Source: Allohoeflea poritis (GTDB lineage Bacteria; Pseudomonadota; Alphaproteobacteria; Rhizobiales; Rhizobiaceae). From it: a stretch of 64,000 nt of DNA. Positions 18,575 through 27,261 of this stretch are shown one piece after another. The stretch covers positions 1 to 64,000 of the forward strand of contig NZ_JAPJZH010000019.1 in assembly GCF_027889715.1 (NCBI RefSeq), in the 5' to 3' direction. The notes under the pieces are model-generated. The model was not told the origin of the DNA. It did not search any database and saw only the letters and a program-made list of their open reading frames with translations. Position 1 is the stretch's first letter; every line of letters starts with the position of its first letter. Made by a program: the position numbers and the translations under genes.

Positions 18575-21535
18575 TTAGAGCAATTGTCGCTCGGCGATCG
18601 TCCGCGTGAAGATCGCCCGCACGTCCTGTGACATTTCGTGCAGATACGCTTCCAGCGCGCCGATATCGGGGAAATCGACGCCGCTCAGCATCAGCTCGCG
18701 AAAGGCAAGCGGCGCGCGCTCGGGATCGAAACGCTCTTCGAGGCACAGGCGGATGATCTGCGAGATCTGGGTGTAGAGCTTCAAGGCCTCCATCAGGGTC
18801 GCCGCGGCGTCCTCACCGATCATCGGCGGCGCCAGGTTTTCCAGGACTGACTTTGTGCGTGTTCCGGGCGCCGGCCCGTCGCCCTGCAGATGCGCTTCCT
18901 GCAGGCGCAGGAACTGGGCGATGAATTCGATGTCGATCAAGCCGCCGGGAATAAGCTTCAAGTCCCAGATGTTCTTGGCGGGTTTTTCGTCTTCTATGCG
19001 CTGACGCATTTCCTCGACATCGGTTGCTGTTTTGTCGATATCGCGCGACCGGGACAGAACCTCCGCGAAAACCTGCTCGGCCTCGGCTGCAATATCCGCG
19101 TCGCCCGTAACAATGCGGGCGCGGGTCAGCGCCATGTGCTCCCAGGTCCAGGCTTCTTCGCGCTGATATTTCGAAAATGCCCGGATATGCGTCGCCACCG
19201 GCCCCTTGTTGCCGGACGGCCGCAGGCGCAAGTCGACCTCGTAGAGAACGCCCTCCGCGGTCGGCGCGGACAGTGCGGCGACCAGCCGCTGGGTAAACCG
19301 CGTATAGTAGCGCACGGGATCAATGGGTTTCGTGCCATCGGATTCCATGCATTCGGGATCGTGCGAATAGAGCAGGATCATGTCGATGTCGGATTCGGCC
19401 GTCATCTCCAGGCTGCCAAGTTTGCCGAGACCGACAATGGCAAGCCTGCCGCCTTCGATCCGGCCATGCGCTGCCTCCAATTCCGCCTGCACAGCGTTCA
19501 CCGCGGCCTTCAGGATCAGATCCGCAAGATGCGTGAATGCCCGCCCTGCCCGTTCGCCATTGATAGCGCCCGTCAAAAGCCGAACGCCGATCAGGAATTT
19601 CTGCTCGGAAGCAAAGATGCGCAGCCGGTCGAGCACCTCTTCATAGGCGAAGTTGCCGTCCAGGAACGCCTCCAGCCGCTCGGACAGCGCTTCCCGGGTC
19701 GGCAGCTCGGCAAGCAGCGTCGGATCCAGCATGCCGTCGAAAATATGCGGCTTGCGGCTGATGACGGAGGCAAGTCTCGGCGCCGAACCGAGGATGCTGA
19801 CAAGCAGCGACATCAGGCTCGAATTGCTGCCAAGCAGCGAAAACAGCTGAATGCCGGCCGGCAGGCCGGAAAGAAACGCGTCGAATTTCAGCAACGTCTC
19901 GTCGGGCCGGCCCGTGTCGGCGAAAATCTGCAGGAGCACGGGCATCAGGTCCGTCAGGCGCTTGCGGGCGGCGGCCGTCTGGGTCGCGCGGTACCGGCCA
20001 TAGTGCCAGGTCCGGATGATGCGCGACATGTCCGATGGCCGCGCAAAGCCCATCTGCGCCAGTGTTTCGAGCGTTCCGGGATCATCATCGTCACCGGTAA
20101 AGACCAGATTGCCGGTTCCGGCCGTCAGACCTTTCTCATGCTCGAAAAGCCTGGCATAGTGCTCTTCCACCAGCCGCAACGTCGACCGCAATCGCTCGGC
20201 GAAGTCTTGCGCGCCATCAAAGCCCATCATCTGCGCGATCTGGCCAAGTTCCTTGTCGTTTTCGGGCAGGACATGGCTCTGTTCGTCCCGGCGCATCTGT
20301 ATCCGGTGCTCGACATCGCGCAGGAACCAGTAGGCATCGCGCAACGACGCCTCCGTCTCCCGATCGATCCAGCCCGCCTCGGCCAGGGCGGCCAGAGTTA
20401 CCTCCGTCGGCCGCGTCCGCAGCGCCGGCATGCGGCCGCCGGCGATCAGTTGCTGTGTCTGCACGAAGAACTCGATCTCGCGGATGCCGCCACGGCCGAG
20501 CTTCACATTGTGTCCATAGACCGAGATGTCTCCGAAACCCTTGTGCGCATGGATCTGCCGCTTGATCGAGTGGATATCGGCGATTGCGACGTAATCGAGA
20601 TATTTGCGGAAAATGAAGGGCGTCATGTCGCGGCAGAAGGCACTTCCGGTCTGCAAATCACCGGCCGCGACATCGGCCTTGATATAGGCGGCGCGTTCCC
20701 AGTTCTGACCCCTCGCCTCGTAGTAATGCAGCGCCGCGTCATAGGGCAACGCCAGTGGCGTCGAACCCGGATCCGGCCTCAGGCGCAGATCGGTGCGGAA
20801 GACATACCCGTCGCCGGTGCGTTCCTGCAGAATGTGGATCAGACGCCGGACCATGCGCGAGAAGACGTCCGTCGCTTCATCCCGGTCTTTGACGATTTCG
20901 GCCTGTGGATCGTAAATCACAACCAGGTCGATATCCGAAGAGTAGTTCAGTTCGCTGGAGCCCAGTTTTCCCATGCCGATCACGGCGAGCCCCGATCCGG
21001 CGCTGGGGTTGTCCTCGTCCCTCAAGACCAGTTTTCCGGCATTATGTGCCGACAGGAGCAGATGGTTAATGGCCGCTGACACGCTGGCGCGGGCAAACGC
21101 GCTCAGCCACGCGGTGATTTTGCGCGTCTCCAGGACGCGGCCGAGGTCGTACATTGCGAGCGCGAAGGCCAGCCGCCGCTTCAGGTCGCGCAACCGGCGC
21201 ATCAAATCCGCTTCGACAAGGTTTTCGCGCCAGGCATTCTTGGCGCTTTCCACCAAACCGTCGAGCAGGACCTCGGGCTCGCCGGTAAAGACCGGCAGGA
21301 TGCATTCGGGATGAGTGAGCGCGACATCGCGCAAAAAGGGCGACAATTCGGCTGCCGCAAAAAGCACCTCCCGGCCCGAGCCCTCGCCGTCCAAAAATTC
21401 AATTAAATCAGCCTGATCGGACGCCGCATTGCGAAGATCTGTCAGGAATTCCCGGGATGTTTCCGGCGATACGGCCTTGATCGGCCGGCCGTATTCGGCA
21501 ACGGACGCCGTTTCCGATGCCCCTTTGCTATTCAA
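18575..21535 (-). CDS. glnE: Bifunctional glutamine synthetase adenylyltransferase/deadenylyltransferase
   Basis: A 986-residue cytosolic enzyme that adds and removes AMP on glutamine synthetase in response to nitrogen status, under PII control. Two nucleotidyltransferase domains are visible: the N-terminal one with GMGKLGSSELNYSSDIDLV (deadenylylation) and the C-terminal one with GLGKLGSLEMTAESDIDM (adenylylation), each followed by helical domains. Length matches the family. The start appears to be TTG at 21535, with GGAG 7 nt upstream and 3 bp after the kinase stop codon, so it is probably translated from the two-component-system transcript. It converges with pleC with 2 bp between them. 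Confidence 0.96.
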   Translation of the reverse strand: MNSKGASETASVAEYGRPIKAVSPETSREFLTDLRNAASDQADLIEFLDGEGSGREVLFAAAELSPFLRDVALTHPECILPVFTGEPEVLLDGLVESAKNAWRENLVEADLMRRLRDLKRRLAFALAMYDLGRVLETRKITAWLSAFARASVSAAINHLLLSAHNAGKLVLRDEDNPSAGSGLAVIGMGKLGSSELNYSSDIDLVVIYDPQAEIVKDRDEATDVFSRMVRRLIHILQERTGDGYVFRTDLRLRPDPGSTPLALPYDAALHYYEARGQNWERAAYIKADVAAGDLQTGSAFCRDMTPFIFRKYLDYVAIADIHSIKRQIHAHKGFGDISVYGHNVKLGRGGIREIEFFVQTQQLIAGGRMPALRTRPTEVTLAALAEAGWIDRETEASLRDAYWFLRDVEHRIQMRRDEQSHVLPENDKELGQIAQMMGFDGAQDFAERLRSTLRLVEEHYARLFEHEKGLTAGTGNLVFTGDDDDPGTLETLAQMGFARPSDMSRIIRTWHYGRYRATQTAAARKRLTDLMPVLLQIFADTGRPDETLLKFDAFLSGLPAGIQLFSLLGSNSSLMSLLVSILGSAPRLASVISRKPHIFDGMLDPTLLAELPTREALSERLEAFLDGNFAYEEVLDRLRIFASEQKFLIGVRLLTGAINGERAGRAFTHLADLILKAAVNAVQAELEAAHGRIEGGRLAIVGLGKLGSLEMTAESDIDMILLYSHDPECMESDGTKPIDPVRYYTRFTQRLVAALSAPTAEGVLYEVDLRLRPSGNKGPVATHIRAFSKYQREEAWTWEHMALTRARIVTGDADIAAEAEQVFAEVLSRSRDIDKTATDVEEMRQRIEDEKPAKNIWDLKLIPGGLIDIEFIAQFLRLQEAHLQGDGPAPGTRTKSVLENLAPPMIGEDAAATLMEALKLYTQISQIIRLCLEERFDPERAPLAFRELMLSGVDFPDIGALEAYLHEMSQDVRAIFTRTIAERQLL

Positions 21536-21538
21536 ATC

Positions 21539-22942
21539 CTAACTCCGCCTGTCAAAAACCATTCGGGCGCACAATCCACATTGCTCGCTCTCATCGCAAT
21601 TGACAAGTTCCAGCCGGCCGCCATGCAGGCCCATAATGGCCTCGACAAGGCTGAGCCCCAGCCCGGTTCCGGGTTTCGTGCGGCTCTCGTCGAGACGAAC
21701 GAAACGCTTGACCACATCGTCGCGCATATCTTCCGGAATACCCGGCCCGTTGTCGAGGACGGACAGAACCACGGCTCCGTCCTCCCGGCCCAGCCGCAGC
21801 TCGATCTCGGGCGGGCCTTTGCCATCGATGCAGTACTTGATCGCGTTGTCGATCAGGTTCGTCAGTGCCTGGCCTATCAGCTCCCGGTTGCCGGTCACGG
21901 TGACGCCGTCCTCGATCCGGGTCTTCAGGCGAACCCCTGCCTCTTCGGCGACCGGCTCGTAAAGCTCCTCGGCGTCATGGGCAATTTGTGTAAGATCGAC
22001 GGGTTTCAGCTCGGCAACCGCCGCGCCGGCCTCCACCCGGGAAATCATCAGCAGGGCATTGAATGTGCGGATCAGCTGGTCCGATTCCTCAATCATTTCC
22101 TCCATCGCGGACCGATAAGTATCCGGGTCCGGCTTGCCGGCCAGTGCAGCCTCGGCCCTGTTGCGCAGCCGGGTAAGAGGCGTTTTGAGATCGTGCGCGA
22201 TGTTGTCCGATACCTGGCGCAGTCCTTCATTGAGTTTCTCGATCCGGCTCAGCATGGCATTGAGCGCCTCGGACAGACGGTCGAATTCGTCGCGGGACCC
22301 GCTGACCGGAAGCCTTTGGCTCAGATCGCCGGCCATGATCTTCTGACTGGCCTGGGAAACACGGTCGATCCGCTGCAGGGCCCCGCGCCCGATAAAGAAC
22401 CAGATGACGAGCGCACCGAACACCATGATGCCGAGCGCCATGGCCAGTGAACGCTGCACCATCGAACGGAATTTGGTCGGCTCGCCGAGATCCCGGCCGA
22501 CGAGGACCCGCATGCCGTTGGGCAGGAAGATCACCTCGGCGAGCGCGGCATGACCGGGCGTTCCCTCCGGCTGATAGAACCGCCGATAGGAGAATGGACG
22601 GTCCGTCCAGCCCTCGATGTCCAGAACACCGGGCTGCAGGCTCTGGACATTGCCGGCAAGTATCTCGCCGTTCGGCGCGGCGATGGTGTAGAGATTGGCG
22701 CCCGGCTCGCGCGAGCGGCGGTCGATGTGCCCGATCAGCAGTGAAACGCCGCCACGGCGGTAGAAATTGCCGAGAACCTTGAGCTCGTCCTGTACGACCT
22801 GTTTCGTCTGGAGAGTGAGCAGGTTTGAGGTCAGATCGGTGACATAGAAGACGAGTGCAACCGCGCATATCGCAAACAGGCCCAGATAGAGTGCGGACAT
22901 GCGCACCGCGGTGGTTCGTAGCAGGGCACTGAATCGGCTCAT
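21539..22942 (-). CDS. Sensor histidine kinase with HAMP domain
   Basis: A 467-residue inner-membrane kinase. A helix at about 15-35, a periplasmic loop of about 130 residues, and a second helix at about 165-185 precede a HAMP linker (about 187-240), HisKA with H250 (IAHDLKTPLTRLRNR) and HATPase_c (DNGPGIPEDMRD, GTGLGLSLVEAI). The architecture is that of EnvZ/QseC-like OmpR-partner kinases. It is the second gene of a response regulator-kinase-glnE run 3' of degP, so an envelope-stress or periplasmic signal is a reasonable but unproven guess. The signal is not deducible from the sequence. Confidence 0.93.
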   Translation of the reverse strand: MSRFSALLRTTAVRMSALYLGLFAICAVALVFYVTDLTSNLLTLQTKQVVQDELKVLGNFYRRGGVSLLIGHIDRRSREPGANLYTIAAPNGEILAGNVQSLQPGVLDIEGWTDRPFSYRRFYQPEGTPGHAALAEVIFLPNGMRVLVGRDLGEPTKFRSMVQRSLAMALGIMVFGALVIWFFIGRGALQRIDRVSQASQKIMAGDLSQRLPVSGSRDEFDRLSEALNAMLSRIEKLNEGLRQVSDNIAHDLKTPLTRLRNRAEAALAGKPDPDTYRSAMEEMIEESDQLIRTFNALLMISRVEAGAAVAELKPVDLTQIAHDAEELYEPVAEEAGVRLKTRIEDGVTVTGNRELIGQALTNLIDNAIKYCIDGKGPPEIELRLGREDGAVVLSVLDNGPGIPEDMRDDVVKRFVRLDESRTKPGTGLGLSLVEAIMGLHGGRLELVNCDESEQCGLCARMVFDRRS

Positions 22943-22962
22943 GTCAAACCAATCCTGCTCTG

Positions 22963-23640
22963 CTAGCCGTCGGCTTTGAGCATGTATCCCGCACCCCGAA
23001 CCGTTCGCAGCAAGGCCTTGTCGAATCCCTTTTCGATCTTGGACCGCAGGCGGGAGATGTGGACGTCGATGACATTGGTCTGAGGATCGAAATGGTAATC
23101 CCAGACATTTTCGAGAAGCATGGTCCTCGTGACCACCTGCCCGGCGTGCTTCATCAGATATTCAAGCAGTCGGAATTCGCGCGGCTGCAAGTTGATCTTC
23201 TGTCCGGCCCGGTGCACCTCATGGGCCAGCCGGTCGAGTTCAAGATCACCGACCCGATACACGGTGTCGTTGTCGCGCATGCCCTTGCGCCGCCCTAGGA
23301 CCTCGACACGCGCCAGCAGCTCGGAGAAGGAATAGGGTTTGGGCAGATAATCATCGCCGCCGGCCCGAAGGCCTGTCACGCGGTCGTCGACCTGCCCGAG
23401 CGCGGACAGGATCAGCACCGGTGTATCGATTGATTTTTCGCGAAGCTCACTGACGATCGACAGGCCGTCACGCTTGGGCAGCATGCGGTCGATCACCATG
23501 ACGTCGTAGTTGTTTTCCGTCGCCAGGTAATAGCCCAGATCGCCGTCGCTTGCGTGATCGGTAACGATGCCGGCTTCGTTGAAGGCCTTCACCAGATAGG
23601 CCGCGGCCTCCAGATCATCTTCAATAACCAGAATCTTCAT
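22963..23640 (-). CDS. OmpR-family response regulator
   Basis: A 225-residue transcription factor. The receiver domain has the acidic pair in IEDD, phospho-acceptor D51 (VMVIDRMLPKRDG), and conserved S/T and K (ILSALG, PKPYSF). The C-terminal winged helix contains REFRLLEYLMKHAGQVVTRTML and the HISRLRSKI recognition helix. It pairs with the kinase 20 bp downstream. An in-frame ATG at 23649 gives a form three residues longer; the ATG at 23640 gives the standard MKILVIEDD start. A terminator of degP lies just upstream (23726-23764), so this operon probably has its own promoter in 23641-23725. Confidence 0.94.
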   Translation of the reverse strand: MKILVIEDDLEAAAYLVKAFNEAGIVTDHASDGDLGYYLATENNYDVMVIDRMLPKRDGLSIVSELREKSIDTPVLILSALGQVDDRVTGLRAGGDDYLPKPYSFSELLARVEVLGRRKGMRDNDTVYRVGDLELDRLAHEVHRAGQKINLQPREFRLLEYLMKHAGQVVTRTMLLENVWDYHFDPQTNVIDVHISRLRSKIEKGFDKALLRTVRGAGYMLKADG

Positions 23641-23725
23641 ATCCGGCATATTAGGCGAATATTCCGGCGAAAAACAAACCATAAGATGTCAGTTCCGGCC
23701 CACCGCTATCTTCACAAGCATCGTC

Positions 23726-23764
23726 AAATAAAAGGACAGCGGGCCGATGGGAGACCCGCTGTCC
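23726..23764 (-). terminator. Rho-independent terminator of degP
   Basis: A perfect 10-bp stem GGACAGCGGG/CCCGCTGTCC (23734-23743 and 23755-23764) with an 11-nt loop is followed on the minus strand by TTTTATTT. It lies 55 bp past the degP stop codon and would separate degP transcription from the downstream two-component system. Confidence 0.8.
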
Positions 23765-23818
23765 ACAGAATCGGGCGGTTGGCCGGGGGCGACATTAATG
23801 ACCGCCCACCCGATCTGT

Positions 23819-25357
23819 TCAACCGACAGAGACCGGTAAAGCTACAAACCGGCTGCTGTCCTGGTTGCTCAGCTGAAACAGAACCGCCTTGCGCCCGGCC
23901 TCGGTGGCGGCTTCCACCGCCTTGGCCACGTCATCGGCGGACTGAACATCCGTGTTGTTGACGGCGACGATGATGTCGCCCTCGCGCATTCCCCGGTCGG
24001 CCGCCGTGCTGTCCGGCTCGACCTTGGTAATCATGAGACCATTGCCGTCATCGGCGGGCTTCACGGTCAGCCCGAATTCCTCAAGCGACTGACTGTTGTC
24101 GCTCTGCTGCGGGCCTGCGATGGCCGCGGCCTTCTTCGGCTCCTTCAGCGTGCCGATCTCGACGTCCAGGGTGCGGCTGTCTCCACCGCGCCAGACGGTG
24201 ATCTCGGCATCGTCGCCGGGCGTGATCTTGGCGATCTTGCGCGCCAGGTCACGCGGGCTCTCGATCAGTTCGCCATCGACCGCCGTGACCACATCACCGG
24301 ATTTCAGTCCGGCTTCCAGCGCCGGCGATTCCGGCTGCGGTTCGGTGATCAGCGCGCCCTTGGTTTCGCTGAGGCCAAGCGATTCGGCGATATCTGCCGA
24401 GACCGGCTGGATCTGAACGCCAAGCCAGCCGCGCTCGACCGTGCCATTGTCTATCAGGTCTGCGACAACCTCGCCGGCGAGCGAGGCGGGTATGGCAAAG
24501 GCGATGCCGACATTGCCGCCCGACGGCGAGAAGATCGCGGTGTTGACGCCGATGACTTCGCCTTCGAGGTTGAAGGTCGGACCGCCCGAGTTCCCGCGGT
24601 TCACCGCGGCATCGACCTGGATGAAATCGTCATAAGGTCCGGCACCAATATCGCGGCCGCGTGCCGAAACGATGCCGGCTGTCACCGTGCCGCCAAGGCC
24701 GAACGGATTGCCGACGGCAACGACCCAGTCACCGATGCGGGTCTTGTCGTCCTGATCGAAGCCGACATAGGTGAAAGTCTTGTCACTCTCGACCTTGAGC
24801 ACCGCGAGGTCCGTGCGGGCGTCCTTGCCGATCAATTCCGCCTCAAGCTCGGTTCCGTCATGCATGACGACGGCGAACTCGGAGCCGTTATCGACCACAT
24901 GGGCGTTGGTGACGACAAATCCATCGTCGGAGATGAAGAAACCGGATCCCTGCGACACCGGCCGGCTGCGCGGCGTGCGCTGTTCGGGAGGGTTCTGATC
25001 ACCGCGCTCGCTGAAGCGGTCACCGAAAGGACTGCCCTGACCGAATTCGCGGAAGAAGCGGCGCATGGGGTGATCTTCGGGCAGGTTTTCCATGCCCGGC
25101 GCACCGAAATTGAATCCGTTGGAAGAGACGGGCTTGATGTCCGACTTGACCCGGACGGACACAACCGCCGGTGTGACGGCCTCGACCACGTCCGCAAAGC
25201 CGGGTTCTTCGGGAGCCTGCACTCTGACGGCATCGGCGTAAGCCGACTGTACTTTGGCCGGAATGCCGCTTGCCATCATCGCCGCTGCCAGACCCAGTAC
25301 GGCTGTCGTGGTCAGCAATCCGTGACGGGAGGTCATGCGGAAATTTCTCTTTGGCAT
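23819..25357 (-). CDS. degP: Periplasmic serine endoprotease Do
   Basis: A 512-residue HtrA/DegP-family protease and chaperone that degrades misfolded periplasmic proteins. It has a signal peptide (about 1-42), then a trypsin-like domain with the triad H153 (VVTNAHVVD), D183 (RTDLAVLK) and S257 (RGNSGGP), then two PDZ domains (about 300-385 and 410-505). AAGGA lies 7 nt before the ATG. It is the downstream member of the ccm cluster in rhizobia (degP after cycHJKL), here separated from ccmH by the hydrolase-OsmC gene. Its own terminator follows. Heat or envelope-stress induction is expected of the family. Confidence 0.96.
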   Translation of the reverse strand: MPKRNFRMTSRHGLLTTTAVLGLAAAMMASGIPAKVQSAYADAVRVQAPEEPGFADVVEAVTPAVVSVRVKSDIKPVSSNGFNFGAPGMENLPEDHPMRRFFREFGQGSPFGDRFSERGDQNPPEQRTPRSRPVSQGSGFFISDDGFVVTNAHVVDNGSEFAVVMHDGTELEAELIGKDARTDLAVLKVESDKTFTYVGFDQDDKTRIGDWVVAVGNPFGLGGTVTAGIVSARGRDIGAGPYDDFIQVDAAVNRGNSGGPTFNLEGEVIGVNTAIFSPSGGNVGIAFAIPASLAGEVVADLIDNGTVERGWLGVQIQPVSADIAESLGLSETKGALITEPQPESPALEAGLKSGDVVTAVDGELIESPRDLARKIAKITPGDDAEITVWRGGDSRTLDVEIGTLKEPKKAAAIAGPQQSDNSQSLEEFGLTVKPADDGNGLMITKVEPDSTAADRGMREGDIIVAVNNTDVQSADDVAKAVEAATEAGRKAVLFQLSNQDSSRFVALPVSVG

Positions 25358-25492
25358 AAAAAGGTCCTTTGACTGACGGTTCAGTCCCCTCTCCAACCAA
25401 AGAGATAGTGAGGCGAACCTTACGGTCGCCTATCCAAAATGTGACAAATTTGTAATCTTGGGATATCTGTCCGGTGAAGGGCGGAATTTCTC

Positions 25493-26743
25493 TTAGTTTG
25501 CCGCCTTGGAATCGTTCATCGACACACGCGTCACAACTTTGGAGGACGCTTCCAAAGTCCTGTGTACCGGGCATTTGTCGGCAATTTCCTCGATCTTTTC
25601 GCGCAGTTCATCGGCAACCTCGCCGTCAATCGTGATGGCGCGCTCGAACCGGTCGATCCGGCCACCCTTCTGCTGTTCCTCCGCCGTGCATTCCATACAG
25701 TCATTGGCGTGGATCTTGGCGTGCGAGACATCCACCGTGATGCGCCCCAAATCCGCCTTTTTGTGATTGGCGTACATGCGCAGCGTCATGGAGGTGCAGG
25801 CACCAAGGGCTGCCGACAGGAAATCATAGGGCGACGGCCCCGAGTCCAACCCGCCGACGCTGACCGGTTCGTCCGTGAAGAGACGGTGCTTGCCGGCATG
25901 GACCGTGTTCTGGAACTTGCCCTCGCCCGTCTCGGAAACCCGGACAGCCTCGACTTCCGTCATGCCCTGGGGCTGGTCCTCGGCAAGGTAACGGGTCGCC
26001 CATGTGGCGATGATCGATGCGGCATAGGACGCATCCTGAGCGCGGCTGACGAGGTGATCGGCATTGTCGAGCGACACGAAACTCTTGGGGTGCTTCGCGG
26101 CGGTAAAGATGGCCGCGGCATTCTCGATTCCCACCGTCTGGTCGATGGGCGAGTGCAGCACCATCAGTGCCTTGCGCATGGTCGATATGCGCTCGGTCAG
26201 GACACTCTGGCGAACATCGTCGAGGAACTGCTTCTGGATCGTGAAGGGCCGGCCGGCCAGTTGCACGCTCGCTTCGCCCTGCTCCTCTATCTCCTCGATC
26301 TTGGTTCCGAAATTATGCACCACGTGAGCGACATCGGCCGGCGCTCCGATCGTCGCCACGGCTTTCGCCTCCGGGACATCACCGGCGACGGCAAGAACGG
26401 CGGCGCCACCCAGCGAATGGCCGATCAGAATTGACGGCGCTTCGAAATTGGCGCGCATATAGTCGACGGCCGACAACAGATCGGCAACGTTGGACGAGAA
26501 ATTCGTCGATGCGAATTCGCCCTCGCTGGAGCCGAGGCCCGTGAAATCGAAACGCAGCACGGCAATGCCCGCGCGCGAAAGCTCGGCGGCTATGCGCTTG
26601 GCCGCCAGAATATCCTTGGTACAGGTGAAACAGTGGGCAAACAGCGCATAGGCGCGCACATGACCCGCCGGAATGTCGATGCGCGCTGCCAGCGTCGCGC
26701 CGGAATGCCCGCTGAATTCGGATTTGATCGATGTCGCCGTCAT
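25493..26743 (-). CDS. Bifunctional alpha/beta hydrolase-OsmC protein
   Basis: A 416-residue fusion. Residues 1-250 form an alpha/beta hydrolase with the nucleophile elbow GHSLGG (S110) and later Asp and His segments (HSPIDQTVG, NADHLV). Residues about 280-405 form an OsmC/Ohr-like domain with its two cysteines (GACTSMT and KCPVHRTLE), which in the family reduce organic hydroperoxides. Such fusions are known in proteobacteria; the hydrolase substrate is unknown. The ATG at 26743 is chosen over 26749 because GGAG is 7 nt upstream. The gene sits between ccmH (36-bp gap) and degP, probably in one transcript. Confidence 0.93.
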   Translation of the reverse strand: MTATSIKSEFSGHSGATLAARIDIPAGHVRAYALFAHCFTCTKDILAAKRIAAELSRAGIAVLRFDFTGLGSSEGEFASTNFSSNVADLLSAVDYMRANFEAPSILIGHSLGGAAVLAVAGDVPEAKAVATIGAPADVAHVVHNFGTKIEEIEEQGEASVQLAGRPFTIQKQFLDDVRQSVLTERISTMRKALMVLHSPIDQTVGIENAAAIFTAAKHPKSFVSLDNADHLVSRAQDASYAASIIATWATRYLAEDQPQGMTEVEAVRVSETGEGKFQNTVHAGKHRLFTDEPVSVGGLDSGPSPYDFLSAALGACTSMTLRMYANHKKADLGRITVDVSHAKIHANDCMECTAEEQQKGGRIDRFERAITIDGEVADELREKIEEIADKCPVHRTLEASSKVVTRVSMNDSKAAN

Positions 26744-26778
26744 GTCCATGCTCCCGATGAATATCGGGCGCGACACTA

Positions 26779-27261
26779 TCAGCTATCGCGATCACGCGAA
26801 CGTAAAACTTTCTGGAGTTCGGCTTGTTCCTGGTTCGAAAGCGGCTGCGCCTCGGCAACTGTCTTGCGCCGCCTGGCGTTGGCCATGAGATAGGCAAGTC
26901 CGCCCAGAAGAATGATGGCGGGGGTCGCCCACAGAATCAGCGTTCTTGCCGAGAACCGGGGTTTCAGCAGGACGAATTCGCCGTAACGCGAGACGATATA
27001 GCCGACAACCTCCTGATCGCTGTCGCCTTCGACCAGCCGCTGGCGCACGAGAACGCGCAGATCCTTGGCGAGATCGGCGTCGGAATCATCGATTGACTGG
27101 TTCTGGCAGACCAGGCAGCGAAGCCCGGCGGAAATGTCCCTCGCCCGCGCCTCCAGGGCCGGATCGTCGAGAACCTCATCGGGCGTGACGGCACCGGACG
27201 GCGGCACGAACGCCGACAGCAATGTCAGGACGGCGACAGCAAGGACGGTAGCGCGCTTCAT
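26779..27261 (-). CDS. ccmH: Cytochrome c maturation protein CcmH (CycL)
   Basis: A 160-residue periplasm-facing thiol oxidoreductase that prepares apocytochrome c for heme ligation. Signal peptide ([18 protein letters not shown]), the [10 protein letters not shown] motif with C49 and C52, a YGEFVLLKP segment, and one C-terminal membrane helix ([16 protein letters not shown]). The ATG at 27261 overlaps the ccmF stop codon as ATGA, indicating translational coupling. An open extension to 27402 lies entirely within ccmF and is rejected. It is the last gene of the ccmIEFH operon. Confidence 0.96.
   Translation of the reverse strand: MKRATVLAVAVLTLLSAFVPPSGAVTPDEVLDDPALEARARDISAGLRCLVCQNQSIDDSDADLAKDLRVLVRQRLVEGDSDQEVVGYIVSRYGEFVLLKPRFSARTLILWATPAIILLGGLAYLMANARRRKTVAEAQPLSNQEQAELQKVLRSRDRDS

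Noticed and set aside
18890-21079. Very long open frame on the plus strand, antisense to glnE
   Set aside because: It is the mirror of a strongly supported gene. Its translation is Arg/Gly/His-rich without a recognisable domain, which is expected of high-GC DNA with biased third positions.
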